64,000 bases of DNA, from positions 4,016,949 to 4,080,948 of the forward strand of contig CM064430.1 in the NCBI GenBank assembly GCA_032690845.1, read 5' to 3'. Positions 23,071 to 35,900 of the stretch are shown here, piece after piece (positions within the stretch are counted from its first letter, which is position 1; the number at the start of each line of letters is the position of its first letter). The stretch is from Eleusine coracana subsp. coracana (taxonomy: Eukaryota; Streptophyta; Magnoliopsida; Poales; Poaceae). The position numbers and the translations under genes were made by a program. The notes under the pieces are model-generated. The model was not told the origin of the DNA. It was given only the letters and a program-made list of their open reading frames with translations, and did not search any database.

Positions 23071-24960
23071 AATTATTATTGTTTGAACAATAATTGTTGT
23101 TTAATTTTAAATTATAATAACTATATTCAGAACAGAGAAATTACCTACATATATATGTTCTTCTATTCGTATATATATTCTTCTATTCGAAAGATATATA
23201 AGAGCATGGCTTATAGTTTTGTCAGCTACTGGCGACTAGCGGCTCTAGCCCCGAGCTGTGGTGGTGGGTCTCATAGTTATTTAAAATGTTGCTCAATTCG
23301 TAGAAGCAGTTGAGTGGAGGAGTAGTGGCCGTTTTCACATTTCGCCTACTTGCGTCGATGATTAATGAGTGGTCTGCTCCTCTCTCTCTCCTCCTTTCTC
23401 TCTCTTCCCTATTGGATGTCGCCGGCTCAAGCTTCTTCATTATACTTGCTCTAAGAGTGTCTCCAACGGATACCTAAGAGCCAGTAAAAATAGTATTTTA
23501 TAGAAAAAAGTGAGGAGAGAGAGAGTGTGTTGTCGGCACTTAATTAAGCGGCGGGCTGTTTCATTGATGCGCGGCCTGCGCATGGCAGCACGGTGCGGCA
23601 AGAGCTAGCAGCGGACGCTATCTTTGGGCATGCTCTAACTGAGGGATCAAAATAAAGTTCCTCGAGAGATGAACTTATAAATGTCACAAAAGTGTAAGCT
23701 GAACTTACTTGATTTATATGCGTAATTAATAAAAAAATGTTTATGTTGATGCAAAAATGAATCGTTAAATATGAGCACAACTAAGAGTCATATCATAAAA
23801 AACTAAAACTTCTGCCTATTCCAAAAGAGACATGTTCGCTCTCAAGGTCTACAAATTTTACCATATTAACTAACAATATTATTTTGAAAACTTTAAATCA
23901 AAGTGCCTCGATGTTTTAAAAATTATTCATCACCGTCATTATGAAAAATAAGATAAAACCACCACTATGCATATTTTCAAAATATCCACTATTTATCATT
24001 ACTAAAAATAATAAAACAATGCTCATATATATAGAAGTTTATAAATTACATGTTACTATCATTATAAGATATATACTTAAGAGTTATTAGTGATGAAAAT
24101 AACAAAAAAAATTATGTAAGATAATACAACGGCAAGCCATTGTGCGAGTCAAATCATTAGTTTTATAAAGTTGTTCTATAATTGCAGAATCAAACAATAT
24201 CTAATTCAAATGCATATATAAGAAAATTTCTAAAATAAGCAACAAAAGCAAATGTAAGATTTTTTTTAAAAAAATATTTTCAATATAATTCTCATTGTTT
24301 GTGATGAATTGAGTTTTTCTAATAAAAAAGGATTGATTTGTATAAAATATTTTAGTACTTTGATTGGTACAATGCACAATATAAAGTTGATGATTTTTTA
24401 AAAATCAATTTCTGTAGTATGCTATAAAATGCTAACCACGCCTGTTGTATTGTGAATATGTGAATGCTAACTATCAGCTATTGTATGCTAACCAATGTGA
24501 ACATGTGCCTTAAGCCCCTAATTAAAACAATTAGAACAATAAAATGTTATAATCTTTACTTCGAAAACCATTTCTAATAGAAAATTGTCGCTAGAGGTAA
24601 TATAGTTACTAATATTTCTTTTGATAAAAAAGTCCCAACGGTTTCCTGTTGTAAGAAAAAAGTGCATATCAAACAGTTTTAAACAAAGACATAGCTAATT
24701 AACAGCAGGCGTTACCATTTACCTCTGCTAGCTGCTGCCAGCCTCGCCATCTGAGATGTTTCCAAAGCAAAAGCTTCACCTCTCTTCTGTACATGACGTC
24801 AAATCTGAGCCTTCGTATGCCTGCTATTTGCTTGTCCAGCACTCCAGCTGATGTTTCCAAAGCAAACCTTCTCCTCGTGTTCTCTTTAAAACCACATTTT
24901 GATGGTGCTTTTCCGTTGGGCCCTACAAATGGGGCTAAACAATGCCGGCGCCGGTTTCGT
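23071..24960. other. AT-rich intergenic DNA
   Basis: No gene was recognised in this stretch. It has low GC, many short A/T runs and some GA-rich pieces (about 23380-23410, 23510-23530), resembling old transposon debris. Confidence 0.5.
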
Positions 24961-24994
24961 CGCAATTTGCTCTGCTTGAGCTCTGCTTGTATTC

Positions 24995-25003
24995 TATATA
25001 AAT
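24995..25003 (+). promoter_or_regulatory. TATA box of phytocyanin gene 2
   Basis: TATATAAAT lies about 110 bp upstream of the ATG at 25110, a spacing like that of phytocyanin gene 1. Confidence 0.55.
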
Positions 25004-25109
25004 GGTATTCGCTAGCTCTTATGCTTGGCAAACAGCAGCAGCCTAGTACAGGGACAGCAGAAATTAGCGCCACACTGCTAATACATCAACGGCTAATACA
25101 TCAACGGCG

Positions 25110-25822
25110 ATGGCTTCCAGGCATCGGCAGGCTCAGTTCTTGGCCGCCGCGGTCATTGCCGCCGCCTTCCTCCCGGTGCTGACCTCCGCCACGGATTATC
25201 TGGTAGGAGACAAAGCTGGCTGGACCCTCAGTTACAGTATCGGTTGGCCCGAAGGCAAAAACTTCCAAGTTGGTGACAGTCTAGGTACAGAAATCCAACT
25301 TCCTGCCTTCCACAAATCGTGTTTTTGTCTTGCATATAGGATCGGAGCTTATTTATCCTATTACGTGTTGTCTCAGTGTTCACGTACCCCAAGGGCAATC
25401 ACACGGTGACGGAAGTGGACGGGCAAACGTTCAAGGAGTGCTACCGGCAGGGCAACACGATCAAGGAGTGGAACTCCGGCAACGACACCGTCAGACTTGA
25501 CAAGCCAGGGAGGCGCTGGTTCTTCTGCAGCGTGGCCGACCACTGCGAGATGGGTCTCAAGCTCGTCGTCAACGTCGGCGGCGCCGAGGGTCCATCCTCG
25601 CCTTCCCCCGCGTCTCCTCCAACTCCAGGCGGCGGCAAGGTGCCTCCTCCGATGCCCGCTCCCGCTCCCGCTCCCACGTCTCCGCCGGCGCCGGCGCCTC
25701 CCACGGACTCAGCGTCGTCGTCGTCGTCTGCCGCTTTAAAGACGAACCACATGACCGCCGGCGAGGCGGTCGCGCGGGCAGTGGTGATGGCAGGCGCCGC
25801 AGTTGCGGCCTGTTTCATCTAG
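25110..25822 (+). CDS. Phytocyanin-like protein 2 with Leu at the axial copper position
   Basis: Exon 1 is 25110..25284 (175 nt, donor CTAG|GTACAG). Exon 2 is 25377..25822 (acceptor TGTCTCAG). The junction is phase 1 and the product 206 aa. Residues 1-27 are a signal peptide, followed by a plastocyanin-like domain. The numbering matches gene 1 exactly: His67, Cys109 and His114 are present, but residue 119 is Leu (MGLKL) where gene 1 has Met. Cys80 and Cys115 keep the disulfide. The C-terminus is a Pro/Ala/Ser-rich arabinogalactan-like segment (about 132-185) ending in a hydrophobic GPI-type signal. The protein should still bind copper as a three-coordinate type-1 site, probably with a higher potential; that is inference from general type-1 copper chemistry. 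It is the tandem paralogue of gene 1, about 10 kb away. Confidence 0.92.
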
Positions 25823-26052
25823 AGAATGATCTTGTGATCGTTGCCATGGCCTTGGGCACGTACATCTACGTTAGTACACTGACGTGTTATTATGAATTAT
25901 GAAGCCCAGCCCTTTTTAGTTGTTCGGTGGATCAATTTGGCGTCCGATGTTGTATGTAGTTTTGCTAGCTACTGCTTGAGCGAGCCGGGCAGCTATCTAG
26001 CCAGAGTGTGGGAGTATGGAGTACGTGTTACATATATAGTCCGTGTTAATTA

Positions 26053-26277
26053 CTTCCTTCGGATTTTAATTATTGACACAGTTGATTTTTTAGCTATGTT
26101 TGATCATTCGTCGTATTCAAAATATTTATTTAAATATACAAAATTATATAATAGATTTTAATTTTCTTTAGTGATATAAAAAATTTATAACAAAATATTT
26201 AATAAATTTTTAAAAAGATGAATGGTCAAACATAATCAGAAAAGTCAACTACGCTAATAATTTAAATCCGAAGGGAG
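26053..26277. mobile_element. Stowaway-like MITE
   Basis: The ends CTTCCTTCGGATTT and AAATCCGAAGGGAG are inverted repeats flanked by TA on both sides (26051-26052 and 26278-26279). This is the structure of a Tc1/mariner-type Stowaway MITE, 225 bp long and AT-rich inside. A half-element of the same family is recognisable near 59880-60010. Confidence 0.85.
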
Positions 26278-26499
26278 TAATTAATAATATAAAAGATATT
26301 AAGACCTCGCTCAGTTATTATGGAACGAATCCGGAAGGCATTCCATTCGCATCCAAATCTCCGTCAAATGATGATTTCCTGATAGATTCTACTGCGATTT
26401 ACTGATAGAGAGGGGTGGTTCTAAATGGCGTTCAACACACTGAGATGTGAGATGAAATCTCGATTATGCAAGATGGTCTATCAAGCCTTGCAAAACTAA

Positions 26500-27960
26500 T
26501 CTCTGTCGTGCCAAGTCACTCTAGCAGGAATCCAAAGTAACATCCTCGCCATGGTGAACAGGTAAGACGCCCCAGTCAGACCAGGAGGCCCACCATGCCG
26601 GGAGCGGTGTTTGAAGGCACCGTGACGACGTCGGCATGTACGCAGTGCCGCTCGGTCCCCTGTAAGCCGCAAGATGATCAACTGATCAAGGTTAAACACG
26701 GCGGCGAGTGCCGTCGTCCACGGTCACAGGCATTGCAATGAACGGGGAGACGAAGACGACACGCGGAAGTGAGGGACCAACCGGCAAAGCACGTCTATGA
26801 CGCAGTGGTGGCGTGGTTGTCTGCACCTGCACGCGCGTCGCGCCTGTTGCCGATAAAGGGCACGCGCCATGGCTGGGCACGGGCGCAGTCGAGCATGACA
26901 TATCTGCAACCCTGCTTGTTGCCAGCAAGGGCGTCTCTTGCTTTGGTGATGGCGCCAGGGACGAGCTGTGTGTGAGGCGCGGAAGGTCGATAATGATTGC
27001 AAATGCGGTACTGGCGGTGTGGATCTGAGCGCGAGCACCGAAAGGAAGATGATAGGCGACGGGCCAACTGCGGGCTGTGGCGGCGGGCTGCTGCAGGTAG
27101 TAAGGGGTTCTCTTACCTTCCGCCCCGCGTCAACGCGGGGACGGCCTCCGCCCACCCTCCTCCTTCTTCCTCCCCGAGCCGGTCCCCTTCTACTTCTTCG
27201 CCGACGGCCGCCATCCCGCCCCGGCGTCCCACTGCCCACGCGACTCCGACGCCGTCCCCGGTGTCATTGCCACCCGCCGTCCGACCCCGACCTCCGCCCG
27301 CCACCACCACCAACAGCCGGCAGCGCACCGTCGCCTTGCCGCGCCGCCCGCACCCGCCACCGCCGCCCACCATGCCACCGTCGTCGTCGCGCCGCCGCCA
27401 GCTAACTCGTCAGCGACGTGACTCCCCTGCTGCCGACCCCAGCCCACCGCCCTCTTGTCGCCCGTGGCTTCAGCGGTGCCACCGCCGCCTCGCCGCACCG
27501 CCGGGCTGCAGCCCACCGCCGGATCACGTCCGCTGCCCCCGGCCGGCCGGCCCTCCTCCATGTCCGGGGAGCGCAGAGGGCCTCCCCCGGCAACCCGGAC
27601 CCCTTAAGGGATTCTCCGGCCGCCGGCGAGGAGGAAGAGTGAGGGAGGAGAAGAAAGAAGAAGGGCCGGGGGGGGGGGGGGTGGGCGGAGACCGACTTCA
27701 TCTCACCCTGGGCGGAGGGGAAGATTGGCGGGTAGTAAGCATGAGCTCGTGCAGCTGTGAGCGGTGACGGGCGGTGAGCGCGTGCGCATGTGGCGGCAGG
27801 ATGCGGCACCGCGGGGGGCTGTGGGCTGCAACCGCGGACGACGGCAGCAGGGCGACTGCGAGCGGCGAGCGCAAGCGTGAGCGGCTGCGGACAACAGCTA
27901 GCGCGGATGCGGACTGCGGTGTGAGGAATAGATTTAGGTGGTGTTTGTGATCTCGTCAGT
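26500..27960. other. GC-rich low-complexity island, no gene assigned
   Basis: This is a strongly GC-rich stretch with long open frames on both strands, giving Pro/Arg/Ala-rich translations without recognisable domains. A run of about 14 G lies near 27668-27681. The frames arise from base composition. It could be a captured gene fragment in a transposon or a decayed promoter/first-exon region, but I cannot support a product. Confidence 0.45.
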
Positions 27961-28618
27961 GTTTTTTTCTAGACGTGCATCTAGACTGTTTAGTTGTTTG
28001 TCTCGCCTATGGTGACTTGGCATACTCCATTTCGTTGCACCTGCAGCTCCACTTGCAGTCTTGAGTATTCCATCCCGCGCGGCCAAAACACTGACGAGAC
28101 CTTGCGCTTCCAGTCGAGGAGGGGCGATGCGGTGGCGACGGCGATGCAGTCCCAGACGGCAGCTTCCTTGGGTTGATCCGCGGGAGCATGGGCCGCTACG
28201 ATGGCGCGCGAAACAACAATTGTTGTTGTCCTGCCCTTAATTCGACATCTTCTCAACGGATTTTAATATGTCCGATATTAGATCAAGGTTTTGTAACTTT
28301 CATTTGATGATAATTTGAGTACGGGGCTTTTTCTTATCTTTGCAAGGCTACCTGGAGAAACATCAGAACGCTCAAAAATCGCAACACTACATTTTAACGA
28401 TCGATTGCAGTAGCTGCTTCATCAAACAAGAAGTTCCTGCTTCTCTCGGGCTTTCATGGCTGAACCTAAAGATTACCTTCATGTTGTGTACAACGGCGCC
28501 TCACTCTTCCCAGTACCTGCACTTATCTATAGCTGCCTATTTTGATCTTGATGCAGATGTATACATATGAGATCTGTGGACAACTCCTTGATTGATACAA
28601 CTTAAAGCATCTCCAGTG

Positions 28619-29387
28619 CAGTGGCGGACCCAGGATTTTGTCAAAACTCGGGCCACCTTTAATGAAAATCCAAACATCTAAAAAACTAGCCATGAGATAG
28701 TGCAACTTTTTTTTTGAAAATCACACTTAATAGTATACAATTTGGAGATACAAATATGATAAAATATGAAGGGATACAAATAAAGTTTTTACAATCATCG
28801 ACAATTTTACTTGAACCTAAATTTACAGGAAAAATTTGAGAATAAGTAAAATAGCGGATGCAAAATAACAAATGAATATCAAGCATACATTCTTAATGGA
28901 CATTGTAGCATACCATCAGCACGAGGAGGTTTAGATAATTTTGCCTTGGGTGACTTCAGTTCTTGAAAGTGATGCTCCTAATAAACACATCTCCCTCAAA
29001 CTGAAATGATAAAAAATTACCATAACTATTTATCATGGCAATTGGCTAATTGGGATGACAATCGCCTGGCTATTTGGTATGCCGCCGGAGAAGTTAAGCC
29101 ACCGTCTCTACAATCGACACTTCCGCAAGAGAGCAAATAGAGGAAGTGGATAGAGGAGAGAAATCGATCTAGGTCTGAAGCTGCAAATCACGGTGCCTTG
29201 TCGTCTGTTTGTTCAGAACTGTAGACTACTTATTTTCATTGCACTAGTGGGCCTCGGCTACTAGAATTGACTCACGCAAGCTCATGATAGCTGGGCCAAT
29301 TTGCTGGGTTTAAGGTGGGGGTCCTCTATTAGCTGGGCCATGAGTCGGACCATGGCCTATGTGGCCCTACTGGTAGGCCCGCCCCTG
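28619..29387. mobile_element. Non-autonomous hAT transposon
   Basis: The 769-bp element starts CAGTGGCGGACC and ends GGCCCGCCCCTG, imperfect inverted repeats matching at 10 of 12 positions. It is flanked by a perfect 8-bp duplication CTCCAGTG (28611-28618 and 29388-29395). An 8-bp duplication and CAG...CTG ends define hAT elements. It encodes no transposase. Confidence 0.88.
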
Positions 29388-29399
29388 CTCCAGTGGAAG

Positions 29400-30260
29400 C
29401 TCGCATCAAGGTCTCTATCTCAAAATTTGTATGTTAAAGAAAAAAAAATCCACTCCAACAGAGATAATCCGAGTCACGCCAGCATTAGAAATCTACTATT
29501 CTAATAGATAGAACAGGAAGAAGGCTTGTTGGACCATCAACATCAGTTGCTATTATTTATTAGGTATATACTTCATAGTACTAAATCGCCATTGGATTGA
29601 GATCGCCTACACTTCATATATATAGGTATATAAGACGAACCTCCTTCTGTATGCTCAATGACGCAAAGATGGGATCATACTTCGACATAATTATGACGAA
29701 TTTCTTTGATGCAATTTTCTTCTACCTTCCACTTGGAGCCTGAAGAATAATGATGCAGCTTTCCCAAGTCTCCTTTGGTTTTGGTTTGGTGTAGATCAGA
29801 TCGATGATGGTGGGATTATTCCATGCAAAATAATTTACGCCTTAAGAAGGAAGAAAGAGAAGGAAGAATGCATGCCAGTCCATGACCAACCTCATGAACA
29901 AACTATACACATAAAAAATGGGTCCAAGTGATGAATGACTTTGAGCAAAGTAGTAATATATACGTCATCATCCAAGCAGTTAGCTAGCGACCTTCTTCCA
30001 CTATCTCTCTCCTTCCAATCGAACTATCGACCACGGCGTTGACATGCATGAACTTGACAAAAAATTAGCATGGTTAATTACTTAATTATATATTAATTAA
30101 ATAGCTAATAGGAGATTAATTTAGGTGACCGATCTGTAGTCAATTAGTCAAATAAATGCCTGAACAAGTACAATGGGATGATGTAAGTAGGATAAATAAG
30201 CTGCCACATCAGATTTAGGATGAGTTGAAGAAGAGAGGAGTGAAGATAGAAAAGAAGAGG
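29400..30260. other. Intergenic AT-rich DNA
   Basis: No exon or repeat boundary could be defined here; only short uninformative open frames occur. Confidence 0.5.
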
Positions 30261-30265
30261 GCTAC

Positions 30266-30611
30266 GGGTGTGTTCGTTTCTTAGGGTCTAAATTTTAGTG
30301 AGGTCATATCAATCATTAAAATACTATATATAATTATTAAATATATATTAAATATAAAACTAATTACAGAGTTGAATGTGTATCAGCGTGACAAATTTAT
30401 TAAGCTTAATTAAATCATTATTAAGAGATATTTACTGTAGCATTATATTATCTAATCATGACCTAATTAGTTTTAATAGATTTGTCTCATCATTCAGAGG
30501 GAGGGTTATGGACTGGATTTTGTCAGTAATCTATATTTAATACTCCTAATTAGTATCACAATATTCGATGTGACAGGTCTAAAAATCAGAGGGGTGGAAA
30601 CGAACACACCC
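30266..30611. mobile_element. MITE with perfect 15-bp inverted ends
   Basis: The ends GGGTGTGTTCGTTTC and GAAACGAACACACCC are exact reverse complements 346 bp apart, with an AT-rich interior. No convincing target duplication flanks the ends as drawn, so the superfamily is not assigned. Confidence 0.8.
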
Positions 30612-31121
30612 TCTCAGCCAACTGTAACACTACATCCATGCGGGCTTAGAAAATTTGAATTTTTTTTAGAAAATAGATCTAACATCCGGCTCTACAAACG
30701 TACACAATGTTCACATTATATATTACAATCATGCTTAATCGCTGATCTAATAAGCTAAAGAAACCAAACAAAAGAACAAAATTTAAGCCAATCTACATCT
30801 ATTATTATGCTTTCATTAATAATTAACGTAGTTTGGAGGGTTTGTTATATGAAAGCAGAGCGAAAAATGGTTTATGATGCAAACATGCACATTACAATCC
30901 AGAATATAATAATTAGACCTGTATACTACTTCACTAGCTAGGTAAGTCGTCCCATGATACCATAGCTAGATTTGACCAATTTTATATTATAAAGTAAAAA
31001 AAATGTTGGTATTGCCAGATAGCGACAAATAGTTTTAATCAGACAATTTTTGCTCTGGACATCATGACTTTGTGTTTTTTTTGTTTCTGAACATCACAAA
31101 AGTCGATCTTTGTGAACGAAC

Positions 31122-32031
31122 GCCCCTTTGTTTCACCTAAAGATTATGAATTGTGAATTGTAGAATTTGATATTGTAAAAAATTGAAGGTCATAATCTGA
31201 TGGGTGTTTGTCTGGATTTAAATCTAACTTTTAGTCACTTATAGTGGACCACAATGACAAATACAGGTAAATAAATATGCTGTAATTTAATAGGAGCCGG
31301 TTAATGCGTGAACACGACCCATCCCGCTACGCGCCATATGCTCTCCCTGGCCGTCGCGTCTGACTGCCGCACTCTGAGCTCCCTGGGTTTGCCTCGCACT
31401 CCCTCACCGCCATACCTGCCGCCTCCCCCAGAACCTTCCATGTTCGCCTGATTGCATCAGGCCCCGTCAATCCGAACCCTCTAAGCCGCCGGCGTTAACC
31501 GCTGACCGGTGTCGTGACGCATCGCCCGTGGAGCCCCGCGCTCCACCGTCGTTAGCCATCCCGCCACCGTCTCGCGCTTTGCCGCCACCGCCCGCACGAA
31601 ACCGCCACTGGCGACGTGGCGGTGCCCTCGCCGCTGCTTCACGCCGCCCGCCCGCACCTGCGCTCCACCGCCAAGGCTCCTCCGCCATCGTCGCCACCGC
31701 CGGCAGTAAACCACCATCCGACGCCGCGGCGGCGTCCTCGCCACTGCGACGTGCCACCTGTCCCACTCCTGCACTCCATCTCGCCGTGCTCCTGCCTCGC
31801 CACACCGCGCTCCCGCTGCAGAGCACCTTCTTCCTGGGCTGGGCCGCATGCGGGGGGTCGCGCGCTCCCGCTTTGCCACGACCAATCTAATACAAGCTGG
31901 GTATAGATGGATTATTAGATTGTGAAATCTGTAGATTTAGGTTATGGAATCTAGAATCAAAATTTAGCCCTTTATTTCAGCTTTTGGATTATATAATCCA
32001 GAATCTACAATCCAAAGCTCAAACAAAGGGC
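31122..32031. mobile_element. Terminal-inverted-repeat element carrying a GC-rich internal segment
   Basis: The left end (CCCCTTTGTTTCACCTAAAG) and the inverse of the right end (GGCCCTTTGTTTGAGCTTTG) match imperfectly. The similarity continues inward through the ATTGTAGAATT and ATTGTAGATTC blocks. Between the AT-rich ends lies about 570 bp of GC-rich sequence (31310-31890) quite unlike the arms, as in elements that have picked up host gene fragments. I cannot identify a source gene. It ends about 260 bp upstream of the oxidase pseudogene start. Confidence 0.55.
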
Positions 32032-32970
32032 CTTTACTTTAATTCATTCCCGCATATGAGTCGTCTTCCCTCTTTTCTTCGATGTTGCGCGCTTGCAGCT
32101 ACCGGCCGGGCAACACCTACAAATAGCACCACAAGGTCAAGCGGTTCGCTGCACCAAGCTAAGCTAGTAATACTGAAGAAGCCGCCTTTGAGGCACACGC
32201 ACACTGTTTCGACAAACAAACAGTCAAACAACCCAACAAAGGAACACCGCAGCAGCAGAGTCATGATGCACCAAAAGTCCGAGCACCAACAATAATGCGG
32301 AGGGTCATCTTCTTCTTCCTCCTCGTCGTCGTCCTCGCCGGCGCGAGCCCGCCGCCGCACCCTGTGTCCTGTGCGTGCGACGACGGCGGCGGCACGTCGT
32401 CGGACTGCACGGTGACCAACAAGTACGGGTCGTTCCCGGACCGCACCATCTGCCGCGCGGCGACCGCCACGTTCCCGCGCACGGAGGGGGGAGCTGGTCG
32501 CCGCCGTGGCGGCGGCGGCGTCGGCGGCGAGGACGAAGGTGAAGGTTGCCACGCGGCACTCGCACAGCTTCCCGAAGCTGGCGTGCCCGGGCGGCCGCGC
32601 CGGCACCATCATCAGCACGGAGCCGCTGAACCGCACGGCGGTCGCCGTCGACACCAGCAAAAGGCTTCTCACGGTGGAGAGCGGCGCGACGCTCCGTGAC
32701 GTGATCCGGGTCGCCGCCGACCACGGGCTGGTGCTGCCCCACTCGCTCTACTGGTATGGCCTCACCATTGGCGGGCTGCTGTCCACCGGGGCCCACGGCA
32801 GCGGGCTGTGGGGGAAAGGCAGCGCCGTGCACGAGTACGTGGTGGCGTTGAGGATCGTCACGCCGGCGCCGGCGAGCCAGGGGTTCGCCGTCGTCAGGGA
32901 GCTTCGTGTTGGTGATCCCGAGCTCGACGCGGCCAAGGTGTCGCTTGGCGTCCTCGGCGTCATCTCTCAG

Positions 32971-35900
32971 GTACTGATGCTTTGACACGTACTAGTTATA
33001 ATGCCCGGGCGGATAAAGTTTTTAAGGATATCATAGTTAGAAAAATAGTTTTAATAGTATGTATTATTATATTATATAAAAAATAAATATTGTTTAATTA
33101 AAAATATTTAAACATAATATAATATATTGTTTAAACTAACATGTTAACATAACATGTAATGAATTATTACAACAAAACAATGATAGAAGGTTTATACACA
33201 TTTTCAAATCAAAATGTTTAGTTTTTAATTTTAAAATATAGATATATTTTAATATATAATTTATGAGATGACATTCGTTTCTGTTTAAGAGTTGATGTAT
33301 GAAATTATAAAATATAATAAGTAGAAAATAACCTCTGCATTTATGCAATTTTTTTCCACAATCATATCATATTGCTTTTAATCCACCTTAATAACATTTT
33401 TCATATAAAAATATCATATCCTCTATAATTTTGTGTTGCTTTGCACCGTTACCTTGGGTAATCTGAATAAATAATTTACTATATACACAATACGACCTCA
33501 AATATATTAACCTTATTGCTATATGAGTCACTATATTCTAAATATCTGAAGACACACATGTATAAATTATTAAAAAGTACTGGCATTAGATTGATGTTGC
33601 AAGGATTGAACCTGATCTTTTCTTTGCTTTTCTGATGCATGAATTTTGAAGTGAAAATCATTCAAAGACAACCAAAATTCTTTGGTTAATCAAATAAACT
33701 ATAAAAGATTGAAATCACTCACTTGCTATCATGAATCATCATAAATGTGAATCTAAACCAAAGTTAATCAAAAACACTTTAATAAATCTCAATATATATA
33801 TCCAAAAAAAAAGGAATCACAAACATCTATCTTCAATACTATTTAACATTATCAACTACTTTTTTTAATCTTTTTTTGATATGTTGTCATCATATTTATA
33901 TCCTTCGAGATTTAACATATCTATTAAAAAGCACGTCATTGTAATGTGTCTCTGAAATTACTCAAATATATATTTATATATATATATAAATGATATTTGT
34001 CTATATGTTCAACATCAGAGATATTGTGTGGCATAATGGACAAATTGTCAAGGGCCTTTGATAATTCCACGACATCAAGCTTCTTATGAAAATTTGAATA
34101 CATGTAGATTTGGGATAAGAAAGGTAGGATAGCAAAAATTCAAGAATATAAATAAAGTCTAGAGCAGACTTGCTATCCCGTCATTGGATGGGGATCCAAG
34201 CTCCCGGCTTTCCCATCCAAGCTCCCGGCTTTCATATGTGGAGCAAGAGAGCTGTGACCTATCAAACCTATTCTTAGAGATAATATGTTAAATAATAATA
34301 ACAAAGAGCATGTAAAAGAGGCATCAAAATAACAAATAAAGCATTCCCTTGCCTCATGTGGGTAGATTAACATCATAGCTATAAGCTTTATGTCACAACC
34401 AAAATTAATTAATTTTATAATATTAGATTAGTTTCTAGGTCGGTCAACTGCTACCAGTAAAATGGTCTGTTATAGATTGTTACTACTCGCTACCTGTGTT
34501 ACACAACAATAGCCTGAAGTCTGAAAATTGAAAGCACGGTGAGTGCAAAAGGTCGATATCAGCTATAAACTTTCTTCGTGATGTTACATATGATAGAAAA
34601 TTAAGCTAGATTATGAAAAACTTCAATCAATCCATCAAATAGACGAATAACACAATTAGATAACTAAGAGAACAAATATTGCTCCACTTAGAGAAAATTA
34701 TATTATAATCTTTGGACAAAATATCATGTTATTGGTGTATCTGATTACCATGGACTCAAGGAGGTTGGTATTGGCCTCATTCTGGTCAGAACCTTAAGCA
34801 CATCATAAGCTCAGAAATTACCAATGGCTCCTACCCCAAAATTTCATCACTGGTCAAATAAAAAGATATAGAAAACATACATGTTGTTGAATCTTGCAAC
34901 AAATGTTGTTCACACAATGCAAAAAGGAAGAATAATATGCTGATTAAACAAATTAATCACACCATCTCCTCATTTCATTTAGTTATAGTCAAGCCTCAAT
35001 CCATGGTTCTTTAACATTAATATTTCCAAACATAGTCAATCTGAAAATTTTTAATTTTTGAATGTTCACAACATGTCTAAGCAATAAACCTTCTATCACA
35101 ACTCTTAACACGGTCGCTCAAACAGACCAGATGAAGAACAAGATTAAGAAAGTTTGCAAGGATGTAACAGAAGTGCAATAACCTACAGGAAGAACACCAA
35201 TTGAAGAGAGAGGGAGGCGATGTCCTTCAGATACATCGGCCACACCCAGGTCCTCTCTTGAACCGATGAAGGATGCCAGACAGGTTCGCCACGTTATCGC
35301 CAAATCGTCTCTTAAACCAGATCACATGAGGATCTTTTTCTTAAGAACCATATGAGGATCTGGACCTGAGGATGTTTAGAACCGGTCATAAGCATTGCAT
35401 GAGGTTCACTCGGACAATCTAGAAAGGCAAACCACAAATCATAAGGTGAAAATAAAGCTATTGGAAAAGAGGAGTATAAAAATCAGAATACAAGAAATTG
35501 CATGCACCACATTTAAAGATGATAGTAACTCCAAAAAAAACAACGTAAGGAAAATAGATAGCATGAAACAGGTACCAACTATGGAGCTATATCTTATATC
35601 TATTTAACAACATAAAAAGAAGTAAATGCAAAACTCTCCATGGATGGTCTGTGAATGGAGCCTACCTCCATATTTGAATGAATGAAACAAAACTATAACC
35701 ACCAGTCCTAAAATACAATGAAAATGAAGCTTTTAGTCGTTCAACTATTTTGATATAGATTTTTTCCATGTATTTATACAAGGTTATAAACTGAGTTTAG
35801 TAATTTCTATCATATTTTGAACTTGCACTAAAACAGGAAAGAGATTCGCTAAATGGCATTTGCAGTGAACTAAGCATGCACATGAGTATGGGATTTTAAT

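Noticed and set aside
26997..27767. 256-aa plus-strand open frame, Pro/Arg/Ser-rich
   Set aside because: Composition-driven; comparable frames exist on the other strand, and no domain or splice structure was seen.
31481..31890. Overlapping Arg/Ala-rich frames on both strands in the GC-rich passenger
   Set aside because: Low-complexity translations without a recognisable family; described as transposon content instead.
32986..33020. Possible Helitron-type end (ACTAGTTATAATGCCCGGGCGG)
   Set aside because: No matching second end, hairpin-CTAG terminus or AT insertion site could be established; the similar motif near 47547 could not be paired with it.
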